DNA of 50,584 bases from Streptomyces aureus (GTDB taxonomy: Bacteria > Actinomycetota > Actinomycetes > Streptomycetales > Streptomycetaceae). Positions 7,411 through 16,281 of the stretch are shown one piece after another (positions within the stretch are counted from its first letter, which is position 1; the number at the start of each line of letters is the position of its first letter). The notes under the pieces were generated by a model that was given only the letters and a program-made list of their open reading frames with translations, searched no databases and was not told the DNA's origin. The DNA lies in assembly GCF_000725495.1 (NCBI RefSeq), contig NZ_JNZD01000036.1, positions 1 through 50,584 on the forward strand, written 5' to 3'. Both the position numbers and the translations under genes were made by a program.

Positions 7411-8684
7411 CCCGAGCACGGCGACTGCAGCGGGTGCTGCCCCAGGGCTACACCCGCTGTCTCGCCAACCCCGACTTCCGCCGGCTGCAGCCCGGATTCC
7501 TGGTCTCCTTCCTCGGCGACGGCATGAGCTTCATCGGCGTGGCCTGGCTGGCCGTCGAACTCGCCGCCCCGGCCCACCGCTCCCTGGTGGTGGGCCTCGC
7601 CGTCGCCGCCTACAGCCTGCCCGCCGCGATCGGCTCCCTCACCCTGGGACGCTGGCTCAGCGGACGCAACGCCCGCAGCCTGATCCTGGTCAACGCACTC
7701 CTGCGCGGCGCCCTGTTCGCACTGATCCCGGCGCTGTACTGGACCGGCCTGCTGAACGCCACGACCTACATCGCCCTGCTCGCCCTCTCCTCGGTCCTGC
7801 ACGCCTGGGGGATCGCCGGACGCCAGACGTTCGTCGCCGAGACCCTGCCCGCCGAGGACCGGCTCGCCGGCCACGCACTGGTGGGCAGCCAGGAACAGCT
7901 GTCGTTCATCACCGGACCGCCGCTGGCCGGCCTGGTCACCGTCGCGTTCGGACCGGCCGCGGTCCTGGCCGCCGACGCGGCCAGCTATCTGTACCTGGCC
8001 CTGGTGACCGCCCGGGTCCGCGGCGAGGGCACCCTCGAACGCCGTCCCGCGGTGCCGCTGCGCCGCAGCGCCAACACCCTGGCCCGCCACCCGGAACTGA
8101 TGGGCCTGCTCGTCCTGTCGTTCTTCTTCTACCTGCTCTACGGGCCGATCGAGGTGGCGGTCCCGGTCGTCGTGGCCGAACGGATGGGCGGGGACCCCAC
8201 CGCCCTCGGCTGGATCTGGGGCGCGTTCGGCGTCGGCGCGGTGCTGGGGACGTGGATCACCGGATCGCTGCGACGGCTCCCGCTGTGGCCGACCGTGCTG
8301 GGCATCGTGGCCGGCTGGGGGCTGGCGATCCTGCCCTTCGCCCAGTTCGGCACCCTCGCCGCCGGCATCGCGGGCTTCGGCCTCGGCGGGCTGATCTACG
8401 CACCCTACGGGCCGGTGACCATCACCCTGCTGCAGCAGAAGGCGCCCATCGAGGAACTCGTGAGCCTCAGCGCCTTCCGCAGCGCGATCCTGGTGATCGC
8501 CACCCCGCTGGGCGCGGTCCTCGGCGGCCCCATGGTCGGCGCACTCGGCGCGCAGGACACCATCAAACTGTCCGGCCAGACCACCATCGCCCTCGCCGCC
8601 CTCGGCACGGTCCTGATCCTCCTGGTACGCCGCAACCGCCGCCACAAGCGGCAAGAACCACTCCTGGACACCGCACAACGCTGA
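7407..8684 (+). CDS. MFS transporter, probable exporter of the peptide pathway product
   Basis: The protein has 425 residues with about 12 hydrophobic segments. It resembles the enterobactin-exporter (EntS)/MefA-like MFS branch: FRRLQPGFLVSFLGDGMSF at the start, LVNALLRGALFALIPAL, then a cytoplasmic loop near mid-protein (RVRGEGTLERRPAVPLRR), and a second half with LGWIWGAFGVGAVLG. The polar C-terminus (RRNRRHKRQEP) faces the cytoplasm. It is the last gene of the coupled run (ATG 7407 overlaps the previous stop), so it probably exports the operon product and may give self-protection. No peptidase domain is present, so if the peptide is cut, another enzyme must do it. Confidence 0.88.
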   Translation: MTRARRLQRVLPQGYTRCLANPDFRRLQPGFLVSFLGDGMSFIGVAWLAVELAAPAHRSLVVGLAVAAYSLPAAIGSLTLGRWLSGRNARSLILVNALLRGALFALIPALYWTGLLNATTYIALLALSSVLHAWGIAGRQTFVAETLPAEDRLAGHALVGSQEQLSFITGPPLAGLVTVAFGPAAVLAADAASYLYLALVTARVRGEGTLERRPAVPLRRSANTLARHPELMGLLVLSFFFYLLYGPIEVAVPVVVAERMGGDPTALGWIWGAFGVGAVLGTWITGSLRRLPLWPTVLGIVAGWGLAILPFAQFGTLAAGIAGFGLGGLIYAPYGPVTITLLQQKAPIEELVSLSAFRSAILVIATPLGAVLGGPMVGALGAQDTIKLSGQTTIALAALGTVLILLVRRNRRHKRQEPLLDTAQR

Positions 8685-8777
8685 GCCCCGCCGGGGACTG
8701 CGCGACCCACCGCCCCTGCCAGGGGCCACTTCGTCATGCCCAGCGTCTGGGCCCCACCCCGCAGAAAAGGAGCTGTG

Positions 8778-9272
8778 ATGAAACTCGGACAGGAAGAGAT
8801 GCGCAGCCGGTTCGAGCAGGAGCGGGCCGTCCGGCTGGCCACCGTCGACGAGCGCGGGCGCGCCCATGTCGTGCCCATCATCTTCGTCGTCGACGGCGAC
8901 ACCTTCTACTCACCCACCGACAAGCCCAAGACCGGCAACCCGCGGCCCAAGCGGCTGCGCAACCTCGACCGCGACCAGCGGGCCACGGTCCTGGCCGACT
9001 GCTACGACGAGGACTGGCTCAAGGCCTGGTGGGTACGGCTGCGCGGCACCGCCCGGGTCATCGACGAGGGCGCCGAGCGCACCCGCGCGCTGGGCCTGCT
9101 GGACGGCAAGTACGAGCAGTTCGACGGCGCCCGCTACCTCCGGGACGGCGGGCCCGTCGTCGCCATCGACATCACGGACTGGCTCGGCTGGGCCTACAGC
9201 GAGCAGTCCGCGGACACCGGCCGGCGGCGCCCGTGGCGCGAGCGGTCCTGGCTGCGGTCCAGCCGTGCTTGA
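8778..9272 (+). CDS. PPOX-class (pyridoxamine oxidase-fold) F420/flavin-dependent protein
   Basis: The protein has 164 residues with a split beta-barrel fold. Motifs are RLATVDERGRAHVVPIIFVV near residue 20, then DKPKT, RLRNLDRDQRATVLADCY and a C-terminal block (DITDWLGWAYS). This matches actinobacterial PPOX-class F420-dependent enzymes (TIGR03668-like), which carry out two-electron reductions or oxidations. ATG 8778 follows AAAGGAGCTG. It lies 93 bases after the MFS stop, so it could belong to the same transcript, although a weak GC hairpin lies between. The substrate is unknown. It is the first of many redox genes in this half of the window. Confidence 0.8.
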   Translation: MKLGQEEMRSRFEQERAVRLATVDERGRAHVVPIIFVVDGDTFYSPTDKPKTGNPRPKRLRNLDRDQRATVLADCYDEDWLKAWWVRLRGTARVIDEGAERTRALGLLDGKYEQFDGARYLRDGGPVVAIDITDWLGWAYSEQSADTGRRRPWRERSWLRSSRA

Positions 9273-9540
9273 CCGGTGCTGACGACGGCCTTGCCGGGCT
9301 GCCCCTGGCAAGGCACGTCCCCGTGCTCGCGGGGGTGGCTCACGCCGGGAGGCATCGTCGTGGGTCGGTGCCCTGTCGGGCCGAGAACGGGCTGCGCACG
9401 GAAGCCGGCCGTTCTCTGCATGCAGCTGAGCCAACGGGACGCGCTCGGTCCACTGTTGGACGACGAGGTCTTCAGGTCCGCGTTCGGCGGGGTTCCGCGA
9501 CCGTCTCCTGGCCCACAGTCTCGAGGAGGATCCTGGATCC

Positions 9541-9780
9541 GCCGTCCGCACTCCTCGCCCTGCCGGTGCAGGACGGCATGGACGCGTGGGGCTCCGTAGG
9601 CGCCGCGGGAGTGCTCGGGTACTTCGATGATCTTCTCCGTCGGCTCGGCCTCGCGGACCACCCGCGGGCCGGGCCTGTCGCTGCGGCGGGCGTGGAAGGC
9701 GGCTCGGGCGCGCGCGTACTGCCCCTGCCCAACGGCTTCGTGCGCTTCGCCATGCACCGGGCACACGACATGATCGGAGT
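9541..9780 (-). pseudogene. Degenerate IS3-family transposase (OrfB) remnant
   Basis: On the minus strand one frame shows a block like the helix-turn-helix_21 segment of IS3-family OrfB: EKIIEV, then HSRGAYGAPRVHAVLHRQG and ECGRR. It is preceded by a shorter stretch that could be the CRxLGVS region in decayed form. There is no start, no complete DDE domain, and the frame breaks on both sides. Positions 9273-10019 (747 bases) contain no other gene that I can support. The piece is best read as an old insertion between the peptide operon and the hydroxylase gene. Confidence 0.5.
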
Positions 9781-10019
9781 GCGTGCGGCCGTCGCGGCCA
9801 CCGCGCGGGCTCGAAGAACGCCTGGAGGACACTCGCAGGAGACTGGAGAACGACGTCGGTCTCTGGGACGCCTCGGCGGGCGACTCGGGCGGTCCGTAGC
9901 TCATTCCCCTCTCCTTCAACTGCCGGTGGCTTTTCGGAGTCCAGTCGTTCTTGACCAGGGTTGCGGATGACGTTGTCAGGCTGTGGGGGAGAAGCCATCT
10001 GAATTCTGGAAGGGCGAAC

Positions 10020-11771
10020 ATGACGTCAATCGAGGTTCCGGTCCTGATCGTGGGCGGCGGCGGGTGCGGCCTGTCCGCCTCCGTGTTCCTCTCCGACCAG
10101 GGCGTCGACCACCTGCTGGTGGAGCGGCACGCGGACACGTCGAGGGTGCCGAAGGCGCACTACCTCAACCAGCGCACCATGGAGATCTTCCGCCAGCACG
10201 GTGTCCGCGACGACGTCCTCGCGGAGGCGGCGCCGCTGGACAAGTTCGGCAAGGTGCGCTGGGCGACCACGTTCGCCGGTGACGGCCCGCTCGACGCCCG
10301 CCGGATCCACGAGATGGACGCCTTCGGCGGTGGCGGACTGACGGAGAAGTACGCGGCGGCCGGCCCGGAACTGCCCTCGAAGCTGCCGCAGATGTGGCTG
10401 GAGCCGATCCTGCGCCGGCACGCGGAGCAGCGGAACCCGGGACGGATCCTCTTCAGCCACGAGGTGCTCGACTTCTCCGACGAGGGCGACCACGTCATCG
10501 CCGAGGTGCGCAACGTCGACAGCGGCGAGGTCATCACGGTCAAGGCGCAGTACCTGCTCGGCGCCGACGGCGGCCGCTTCGTCGGCGACAAGGTCGGCAT
10601 CGAGATGCAGGGCCCGCCCAGCAACGTCAACACGACGACCGTGTACTTCTCCGCGGACCTGTCGCAGTGGTGGGAGGAGGGCACGCTCATCACGCACTAC
10701 CTCAGCCCGGAGGACCCCGACCTCTCCGTCAACCTCATCGAGATGGGTCCGAGCTGGGGCAAGGCCTGCGAGCAGTGGGGCCTGCACATGGCCCCCGGCC
10801 CGCCCGGCCGCTGGGACAACGAGACGGTCGTCGACCGCATCCGTGAAGTGCTGAAGGTGCCGGATCTGGACGTGACCGTGCACAAGGTCACGGACTGGAT
10901 CGTGAACGCGATCCTCGCCGACAAGTACCGGGTCGGCCGGGTGCTGATCGCGGGCGACGCCGCGCACAAGCAGCCGCCCGCCGTGGGCCTCGGCCTCAAC
11001 ACCGGCATCCAGGACGCGCACAACATCGCCTGGAAGCTGGCCGCGGTACTGAACGGCAGCGCGCCCGAGAGCCTGATCGACACCTACGAGGCCGAGCGCC
11101 GGCCCGTGGGCCGCGAGAACGTCGACTGGGCGGTCTCCGCCGCCCAGCACCACCAGGCGGTCATCGACGCCATCGGCGGCGGCCACAACATCCCGGCGGG
11201 GCGCCGCGGGCAGCGTCTGGCGGCGTACTTCGACCCGTCGCCGCTCGGCGACACCGTGCGGGCGCGGGCCCTGGAGATATTCGACACCCACCGCGGCGGC
11301 TGCCAGTCGTTCGAGATGGAGGTCGGCTTCGCCTACGAGGAGGGAGCGGTCGTCCCCGACGGCACCGAGCGCCCGGCCCGCGTCCCCATGCGCGACGAGC
11401 ACACGCCGACATCACGCCCCGGCCACCGGCTGCCGCACGCCTGGATCACCCGGGACGGCGAGCGCCTGTCCACCCTCGACCTGACGGGCAGGACCGGCTT
11501 CACGCTGATCACCGGCCCGGAGGGGACGGCGTGGAGCGAGGCGGCCCCGCGCGTGGCGGAGAAGTTCTCCGTCCAGGTCAACGCGGTCCGCATCGGCGAC
11601 GGCGCCGAGTACGCCGACGAGGACGGCGGTTGGGAGGCCGTCCGGCAGATCACCGGCGCCGGCGCGCTCCTGGTCCGTCCCGACCAGCACGTGGCCTGGC
11701 GCAGCACCGGCGCCGACGAGGACGCGGAGCAGGCGCTGACGGAGGTCTTCGCCACGATCCTGGACCGCTGA
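10020..11771 (+). CDS. PHBH-fold FAD-dependent aromatic hydroxylase
   Basis: The protein has 583 residues. It has the three flavin motifs of class A monooxygenases: a Rossmann GxGxxG ([19 protein letters not shown]), the middle DG motif ([10 protein letters not shown]), and [21 protein letters not shown], the second FAD site. The extended C-terminal thioredoxin-like domain ([18 protein letters not shown]) is that of the TfdB/RdmE-like subgroup, which hydroxylates phenols and polyketides with NAD(P)H and O2. ATG 10020 follows GGAAGGG. Two large hairpins follow, closing this unit against the convergent HemY-like gene. An aromatic substrate is expected; whether that is the peptide's aromatic residues or another scaffold is unknown. 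Confidence 0.88.
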   Translation: MTSIEVPVLIVGGGGCGLSASVFLSDQGVDHLLVERHADTSRVPKAHYLNQRTMEIFRQHGVRDDVLAEAAPLDKFGKVRWATTFAGDGPLDARRIHEMDAFGGGGLTEKYAAAGPELPSKLPQMWLEPILRRHAEQRNPGRILFSHEVLDFSDEGDHVIAEVRNVDSGEVITVKAQYLLGADGGRFVGDKVGIEMQGPPSNVNTTTVYFSADLSQWWEEGTLITHYLSPEDPDLSVNLIEMGPSWGKACEQWGLHMAPGPPGRWDNETVVDRIREVLKVPDLDVTVHKVTDWIVNAILADKYRVGRVLIAGDAAHKQPPAVGLGLNTGIQDAHNIAWKLAAVLNGSAPESLIDTYEAERRPVGRENVDWAVSAAQHHQAVIDAIGGGHNIPAGRRGQRLAAYFDPSPLGDTVRARALEIFDTHRGGCQSFEMEVGFAYEEGAVVPDGTERPARVPMRDEHTPTSRPGHRLPHAWITRDGERLSTLDLTGRTGFTLITGPEGTAWSEAAPRVAEKFSVQVNAVRIGDGAEYADEDGGWEAVRQITGAGALLVRPDQHVAWRSTGADEDAEQALTEVFATILDR

Positions 11772-11880
11772 CGCGGCCAGGGATCCGATCAGGATCCGGC
11801 CAGGGATCCGGCCACAGGCCCGATCCCTGGCCGGATCTTCCGGTCCCGCGACGAGGGCCGCCGCGTCCGCGACGAACGGG

Positions 11881-11922
11881 CAGCGGGAAGGGGCCGTGCC
11901 ACGGCACGGCCCCTTCCCGCTG
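11881..11922. terminator. 20-bp perfect hairpin between convergent genes
   Basis: Arms at 11881-11900 and 11903-11922 are perfect reverse complements (beginning CAGCGGGAAGGGGCCG) around a two-base centre. It lies 110 bases after the FAD hydroxylase stop, and can act in both directions. The preceding 11790-11840 also holds several copies of CAGGGATCCG/GGATCCGGCC. Confidence 0.8.
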
Positions 11923-11945
11923 CCCGTAAGCCGGGCGCACGTACG

Positions 11946-11992
11946 CCGAATCCGCTGGAGTGATCACTTCGGGATCACTCCAGCGGATTCGG
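11946..11992. terminator. Second perfect hairpin, directly after the HemY-like stop
   Basis: Perfect 20-bp arms at 11946-11965 and 11973-11992 (starting CCGAATCCGCTGG) enclose the loop ACTTCGG. It sits 3 bases from the stop of the minus-strand HemY-like gene, so it is most likely that gene's terminator. Confidence 0.8.
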
Positions 11993-11994
11993 GT

Positions 11995-13476
11995 TCACAC
12001 CCCGACCGCGACCGAGTCGGCTGCCGCGGCCTTCCTGACGACGGGGAGGATCTGGTCGACGGCCCTGCGCGAGGTCATCATGCAGACACCGACGCCCACG
12101 CCGTCGTACACCGCACCGCACACCGCGAGTCCGGGCCGGGTCGCCACGGCCTCACGGATCCGCCGCACCCGGTCCACGTGGCCGACGGTGTACTGCGGCA
12201 GGGCGCTCTCCCAGCGGCTCACACGGGACGCCACCGGGACACCGCTCACGCCGGTGGCCTCGGCGAGCTCGGCCGTCGCCAGCGCGACCAGGTCGGCGTC
12301 GTCGAGCTGGAGCAGGTGCTCCTCGCCGAACCGTCCGAGCGAGCAGCGCACGATCTCCGTCTCGCCCGCCAGGTGCGGCCACTTCACCGTGGTGAACGTG
12401 ACCTCCTTGACGGCCTTGCCCTCCTCCGCCGGCACCCGGTAGCCGGCGTAGCCGCGGCCCGAGAGCCCGCCGGGGAACGCCGTGCGCGGGTAGGCGAGCG
12501 TCACCATGGCCACGCTGGAGTACGGCACCTCGGAGAGCGCCGAGGCGGCGAAGGACGTACCCGGGACTTTGGCGAGCAGGCTGCCCGCCGGGCCGGCCGG
12601 GGTGGCGATGATGACCGCGTCGGCGTCGATGACCTCCGAGTCGGTGGCCGACCCCACGGTCACCTGCCAGCGGTCACCCTTGGCCGTCAGGTCCCGGACG
12701 GGGGCCCCGGTGCGCAGGGCCGTGTCCGGCGCGGCGTCCAGCACCTGACGGACGATCGCCGCGGGCAGCGTGCCGAAGCCGCCCTCGAGGGTGGCGACGC
12801 TCACCGGCGGGGGCTTCTCGCCCTCCTGCAGGTGCGGCACCAGCGAGCCGGCCGCGTCAGCCAGCGAGATGTGATCGCGGGACGCCCTCGCCAGCGGGGT
12901 CAAAGTGGCCTCGAACGAGAGGTCCGAGGCACGCCCGGCGAACACACCGGCGAGGAACGGCTCGACGAGGCGGTCCACGACCTCCTGGCCGAACCGCCCG
13001 CCGACGAAGGACGCGACCGAGATGTCGCCCTTCAGGTCGAAGGAGGGCAGCACGAGGTCCTGCTGCGCCCGCTCCAGGCCCTCGGCGGACAGCACCCCGG
13101 ACCGGGCGAGGTCGTCGATGTCACAGGGCACACCCATGAACTGACGGTCGGGCTGGTGCCTGATCGTGCCCCGGGTCCAGATCGCCGACGCGGTGACGGG
13201 GCCCGCCGACATGATCTGCTCGCCGAGTCCCGCCTCCTTGATCAGGCCGGTGGTCTTCTTGCGGTTGGCGTACAGCGACTCGGCGCCCTCGTCGACCGCG
13301 ACTCCCGCCACGTCGGAGACCAGCAGCTTTCCGCCCAGCCGGGACGAGGCCTCAAGGAGCGTCACGCGCACCGGCTCGTTCCGCAGGTGGAACGCTGCCG
13401 CCAGTCCCGAGATCCCCCCACCGACGATGACCACGTGGGGCTTGCCGCCCGCCCGAGCCTGTTCGCTCCCAGTCAT
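11995..13476 (-). CDS. HemY-type FAD oxidase (protoporphyrinogen/coproporphyrinogen oxidase family)
   Basis: The protein has 493 residues. The N-terminal dinucleotide fold HVVIVGGGISGLAAAFHL is followed by LLEASSRLGGKL and DEGAESLYANR, then the HemY-like VEPFLAGVFAGRASDLS and the C-terminal FAD motif AVCGAVYDGVGVGVCM. This is the HemY/CgoX family, which oxidises tetrapyrroles using FAD and O2. A heme gene would normally sit near other hem genes; none is here. This copy is probably a pathway-specific oxidase, or a spare target enzyme giving resistance if the product inhibits heme synthesis. ATG 13476 has AAGGAG upstream. It is divergent from the SDR gene across a 351-base region with a shared operator-like motif. 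Confidence 0.85.
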   Translation of the reverse strand: MTGSEQARAGGKPHVVIVGGGISGLAAAFHLRNEPVRVTLLEASSRLGGKLLVSDVAGVAVDEGAESLYANRKKTTGLIKEAGLGEQIMSAGPVTASAIWTRGTIRHQPDRQFMGVPCDIDDLARSGVLSAEGLERAQQDLVLPSFDLKGDISVASFVGGRFGQEVVDRLVEPFLAGVFAGRASDLSFEATLTPLARASRDHISLADAAGSLVPHLQEGEKPPPVSVATLEGGFGTLPAAIVRQVLDAAPDTALRTGAPVRDLTAKGDRWQVTVGSATDSEVIDADAVIIATPAGPAGSLLAKVPGTSFAASALSEVPYSSVAMVTLAYPRTAFPGGLSGRGYAGYRVPAEEGKAVKEVTFTTVKWPHLAGETEIVRCSLGRFGEEHLLQLDDADLVALATAELAEATGVSGVPVASRVSRWESALPQYTVGHVDRVRRIREAVATRPGLAVCGAVYDGVGVGVCMMTSRRAVDQILPVVRKAAAADSVAVGV

Positions 13477-13827
13477 TCCACCAGCTCCTTCATGGTTACG
13501 GTGTCGTAGGGCCCCTACGGCCGGCGCCGAGACAGGCCGTGGGCAGTCTCGCCGAGCGCCCCGGACCCCGGGTGGAGGGCGCCTTGAAGGCGGGCCGATC
13601 TTTCTCGATCGCTCGCCGGTCCGCTGTTCGACCGCGGGTTTTCAGCGTTTGAACAGGATGGGCCGACCGGCACCATCGAAGGCGCCCGGGAATTTGCGTT
13701 TCATGCCGTGAACGCATTGATTCATTGCTTAAAAACCAGGCGCACGACGTTCCGCCCGCCGCCTTGGCGTATCCGGCGAAGGGGCGCTCCGGGCAAGCGG
13801 AACCTGGACCTCACGAAAGGGAAAAAC
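13477..13827. other. 351-base divergent promoter region (HemY-like / SDR)
   Basis: It lies between two divergent genes and contains no coding signal. It holds an operator-like inverted motif (13624-13656) and an A/T-richer stretch around 13700-13735 that includes a near-palindrome, GCATTGATTCATTGC. Promoters for both directions are expected here, but no clear -35/-10 pair stood out. Confidence 0.5.
13624..13656. promoter_or_regulatory. Operator-like inverted motif, cousin of the peptide-operon sites
   Basis: CTGTTCGACC (13624-13633) faces GTTTGAACAG (13647-13656). GTTCG to TGAAC spans 29 bases, against 28 for the two sites before the peptide gene. It lies about 150 bases from the HemY-like start and 170 from the SDR start, so one protein could control both. 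Confidence 0.45.
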
Positions 13828-14556
13828 GTGCCGTTCGAGAAGGTCGCGCTCATCACGGGCGCCAATAAGGGCATCGGATTCGCCATCGCGCGACAACTCG
13901 GCGAGCAGGGGATCACCGTTGTCGTCGGCGCCCGGGACGAGGTCCTCGGCAAGCAGGCCGCCGACGCGCTGGCGGACGACGGCGTCACGGCCGTGCCGCT
14001 CCGGCTCGACGTGAGGGACCCCGCCTCCGTGGAGGAGGCGGCCCTCGAGATCGAGCGGCTGTTCGGGCGCCTGGACATCCTGGTGAACAACGCCGGCATC
14101 GCGGGCGGCTTCACCGGGACGCCCGGCGAGGCGACCGCCGCCGACCTGCGCGAGGTCTTCGAGACCAATGTGTTCGGGGTGGTCACCGTGACCCGCACGA
14201 TGCTGCCGCTGCTGCGCCGTTCCCCGGCCGGCCGCATCGTCAACCTGTCGAGTCACGTGGGCTCGCTGACCCTGGCCTCGGCTCCGAGCGGCCCCCTGGC
14301 GGGCCTCAACATGATCGCCTACCAGTCCTCGAAGACCGCCCTGAACGCGGTGACGCTCGCCTACGCCAAGGAGCTGCGGGAGACCCCGATCAAGGTCAAC
14401 GCGGCGCTCCCCGGAGTGGTGGCGACCGACATCAACCACAACCGCGGGTTCCGGTCGCCCGCCGAGGGCGCGGAGATCGCCGTCCGGCTCGCCACGCTGG
14501 ACGAGGCAGGCCCGTCGGGCCAGTGCCTGTCCGACGACGGCCCCGTTCCGTGGTAG
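13828..14556 (+). CDS. Short-chain dehydrogenase/reductase (carbonyl-reductase type)
   Basis: The protein has 242 residues from GTG 13828, with GAAAGGGA upstream. It is a classical SDR: cofactor motif ALITGANKGIGFAIA at residue 7, ILVNNAGIAGG near 85, catalytic Ser in NLSSHVGS, and YQSSK giving Tyr and Lys of the triad. The GANKGIG variant is typical of carbonyl-reductase/menthone-reductase-like SDRs that use NADPH. The enzyme reduces a ketone or oxidises an alcohol in the cytoplasm. It begins a run of plus-strand genes with the NmrA-like gene 103 bases downstream. The substrate is unknown. Confidence 0.9.
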   Translation: MPFEKVALITGANKGIGFAIARQLGEQGITVVVGARDEVLGKQAADALADDGVTAVPLRLDVRDPASVEEAALEIERLFGRLDILVNNAGIAGGFTGTPGEATAADLREVFETNVFGVVTVTRTMLPLLRRSPAGRIVNLSSHVGSLTLASAPSGPLAGLNMIAYQSSKTALNAVTLAYAKELRETPIKVNAALPGVVATDINHNRGFRSPAEGAEIAVRLATLDEAGPSGQCLSDDGPVPW

Positions 14557-14614
14557 CGCGCGACGTCACCACCGCGCGGGGGACCTCGGCCGTTCGCGGC
14601 CATCACACCTGACA

Positions 14615-14639
14615 GCCCGCCGGGCGAGGCCCGGCGGGC
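14615..14639 (+). terminator. GC hairpin between the SDR and NmrA-like genes
   Basis: Perfect 11-bp arms, GCCCGCCGGGC (14615-14625) and GCCCGGCGGGC (14629-14639), enclose the loop GAG. It ends 9 bases before the next ribosome site, so it may attenuate rather than fully stop transcription. Confidence 0.6.
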
Positions 14640-14659
14640 ACACAACATGGAGGCAGACA

Positions 14660-15538
14660 GTGGCGGTTGCTAAGACGATCCTGGTGACGGGCGGCACCGG
14701 CCGGCAGGGCGGGGCGGTCGCCCGCGACCTGCTGCGGCGCGGTTTCTCCGTACGCGCCCTGGTCCGCGACCCGCACAAGGCACAGGCGCGGGCGCTGGAG
14801 GAGGCGGGCGCGGTCCTCGTCCACGGCGACATGGACGACGAGGCGTCGCTGGCGGCGGCGACAGAGGGCGCGTACGGGGTCTTCAGCGTGCAGACCTTCC
14901 GGGGCGCCGGCGGCGTCGAGGCCGAGATCCGCCAGGGCAAGGCGGTGGCCGACGCCGCGGTGCGGGCCGGGGTGAAGCACTTCGTCTACAGCTCGGTCGG
15001 CGGCGCGGACCGGGACACCCGCGTCCCGCACTTCGAGAGCAAGCTGGTGGGGGAGCAGTACCTGGCGACGCTCGACCTGCCGACCACGGTGCTGCGGCCG
15101 GCGATGTTCCACGACATCCTCCTCGACATCGCCCCGCGCGCGCGGGGGGGCGAGCTCGTCCTGGCCATGTGGCTCCACCCCGAGACCTCGGTGCAGATCA
15201 TGGCGACGAGCGACATCGGCGCCTTCGCCGCGGACGCCTTCGAGAACCCGCGGGAATGGATCGGCCGGACGGTCGACATCGCCAGCGACGAGCTGACCGG
15301 GCCGCAGATGGCCGCGGCGTTCGAGACCGTCTCCGGCATCCCGACCCGCTTCCAGCAGCTGCCCATCGAGCCGCTGCGCGCGGGCCGCCCGGACCTGGCC
15401 AACATGTTCGACTGGTTCGAGCGTGACGGTTTCCGGGCCGACCTGGCCGAACTGCGCAAGAACAGGCCGGACCTGGTCTCCCTGGAGGCGTGGCTGAAGG
15501 ACAACTGGACCGCCCCGGCGGTCGCGGCCCGCGGCTGA
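14660..15538 (+). CDS. NmrA-like NAD(P)-binding atypical SDR
   Basis: The protein has 292 residues from GTG 14660, with GGAGG six bases upstream. The N-terminal TILVTGGTGRQGGAVARDLL is the NmrA/isoflavone-reductase-like GGTGxxG motif. LVHGDMDDEASL and VYSSVGGAD follow, and FESKLVGEQYL matches the E/H-SK stretch of the family. The C-terminal half (RPAMFHDILLDI, FAADAFENPREW) is the usual substrate domain. Family members are either NADP-redox sensors or reductases of aromatic natural products. Placed between an SDR and a methyltransferase unit, a reductase role is more likely. No canonical YxxxK is present, which is normal for this branch. Confidence 0.87.
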   Translation: MAVAKTILVTGGTGRQGGAVARDLLRRGFSVRALVRDPHKAQARALEEAGAVLVHGDMDDEASLAAATEGAYGVFSVQTFRGAGGVEAEIRQGKAVADAAVRAGVKHFVYSSVGGADRDTRVPHFESKLVGEQYLATLDLPTTVLRPAMFHDILLDIAPRARGGELVLAMWLHPETSVQIMATSDIGAFAADAFENPREWIGRTVDIASDELTGPQMAAAFETVSGIPTRFQQLPIEPLRAGRPDLANMFDWFERDGFRADLAELRKNRPDLVSLEAWLKDNWTAPAVAARG

Positions 15539-15569
15539 CGCCCGGGCCGGCCGTGGTGGACGCCGGAGC

Positions 15570-16187
15570 TCAGACGAAGATCGGGTTCCGGTTCCGGGTG
15601 CGCTTGAGCTCGAAGAACCCGTCGGTCTCGGCCACCGCGAGCACGCCGTCCCAGAGCTTCACCGCGGCCGCCCCCCGCGGTGCGGGCGTCACCACGGGTC
15701 CGAAGAAGGCCACGTCCCCCACGGCGATGACGGGGGTGCCCACATCGGTGCCGACGCGGGCGATGGCGTCGTGGTGCGAAGCACGCACCGCGCCGTCGAA
15801 CGCGTCGGACCCGGCCGCGTCGGCCAGGGCGCGGTCGAGGCCCGAGGCGGCCAGGGCCTCCTCGTAGGTGGCCCGCTCCTTGGGCGCCTTCTCGAGATGG
15901 AACCGGGTGCCGAGTTCGGTGTAGAGCCGGCGCAGCGCCCCGGGCCCGTACGTGTGCTCGACGGCGGCGCACACCCGTACCGGCTCCATGCGCAGGGCCA
16001 GGTCACGGTGCCAGCGCTCGTCCAGGTCCGCGCGTCCCTCGTTGAGCAGCGTCAGGCTCATGATGTGCCAGCGGATCTCCAGGGGCCGCTGCTTTGCGAC
16101 ATCGAGGACCCACCGGGATGTCATCCACGCCCAGGGGCAGGTCGGGTCGAACCAGAAATCCACCGGGGTCGGGGTGTCGCGGTCCAA
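15570..16187 (-). CDS. DsbA-fold protein, Rv2466c (mycothiol-dependent nitroreductase) family
   Basis: The protein has 205 residues from TTG (first base 16187), chosen because GAGGAGG lies six bases upstream; longer frames lack a site. The start of the fold reads DFWFDPTCPWAWMTSRW, and the C-terminal part GTPVIAVGDVAFFGPVV and GFFELKRTR closely follows M. tuberculosis Rv2466c. That enzyme uses a CPWC redox pair with mycothiol; here the motif is CPWA, so only the first Cys (residue 17) remains. It may act by a monothiol mechanism or simply detoxify electrophiles. It is divergent from the methyltransferase gene across 221 bases that carry inverted repeats. Confidence 0.85.
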   Translation of the reverse strand: MDRDTPTPVDFWFDPTCPWAWMTSRWVLDVAKQRPLEIRWHIMSLTLLNEGRADLDERWHRDLALRMEPVRVCAAVEHTYGPGALRRLYTELGTRFHLEKAPKERATYEEALAASGLDRALADAAGSDAFDGAVRASHHDAIARVGTDVGTPVIAVGDVAFFGPVVTPAPRGAAAVKLWDGVLAVAETDGFFELKRTRNRNPIFV

Positions 16188-16281
16188 CGTCGGCCTCCTC
16201 AAGGCGATGGCGAGTTCACGGTCGGCACAGCCTGACAAGAGGGGTCGGATTCCCGGTCGAGTGTTAGTGGAGGTGGGCTCC

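Noticed and set aside
11995..13476. HemY-like gene as the housekeeping heme gene
   Set aside because: No other hem gene is adjacent; it sits among secondary-metabolism genes. This remains open until the whole genome is checked.
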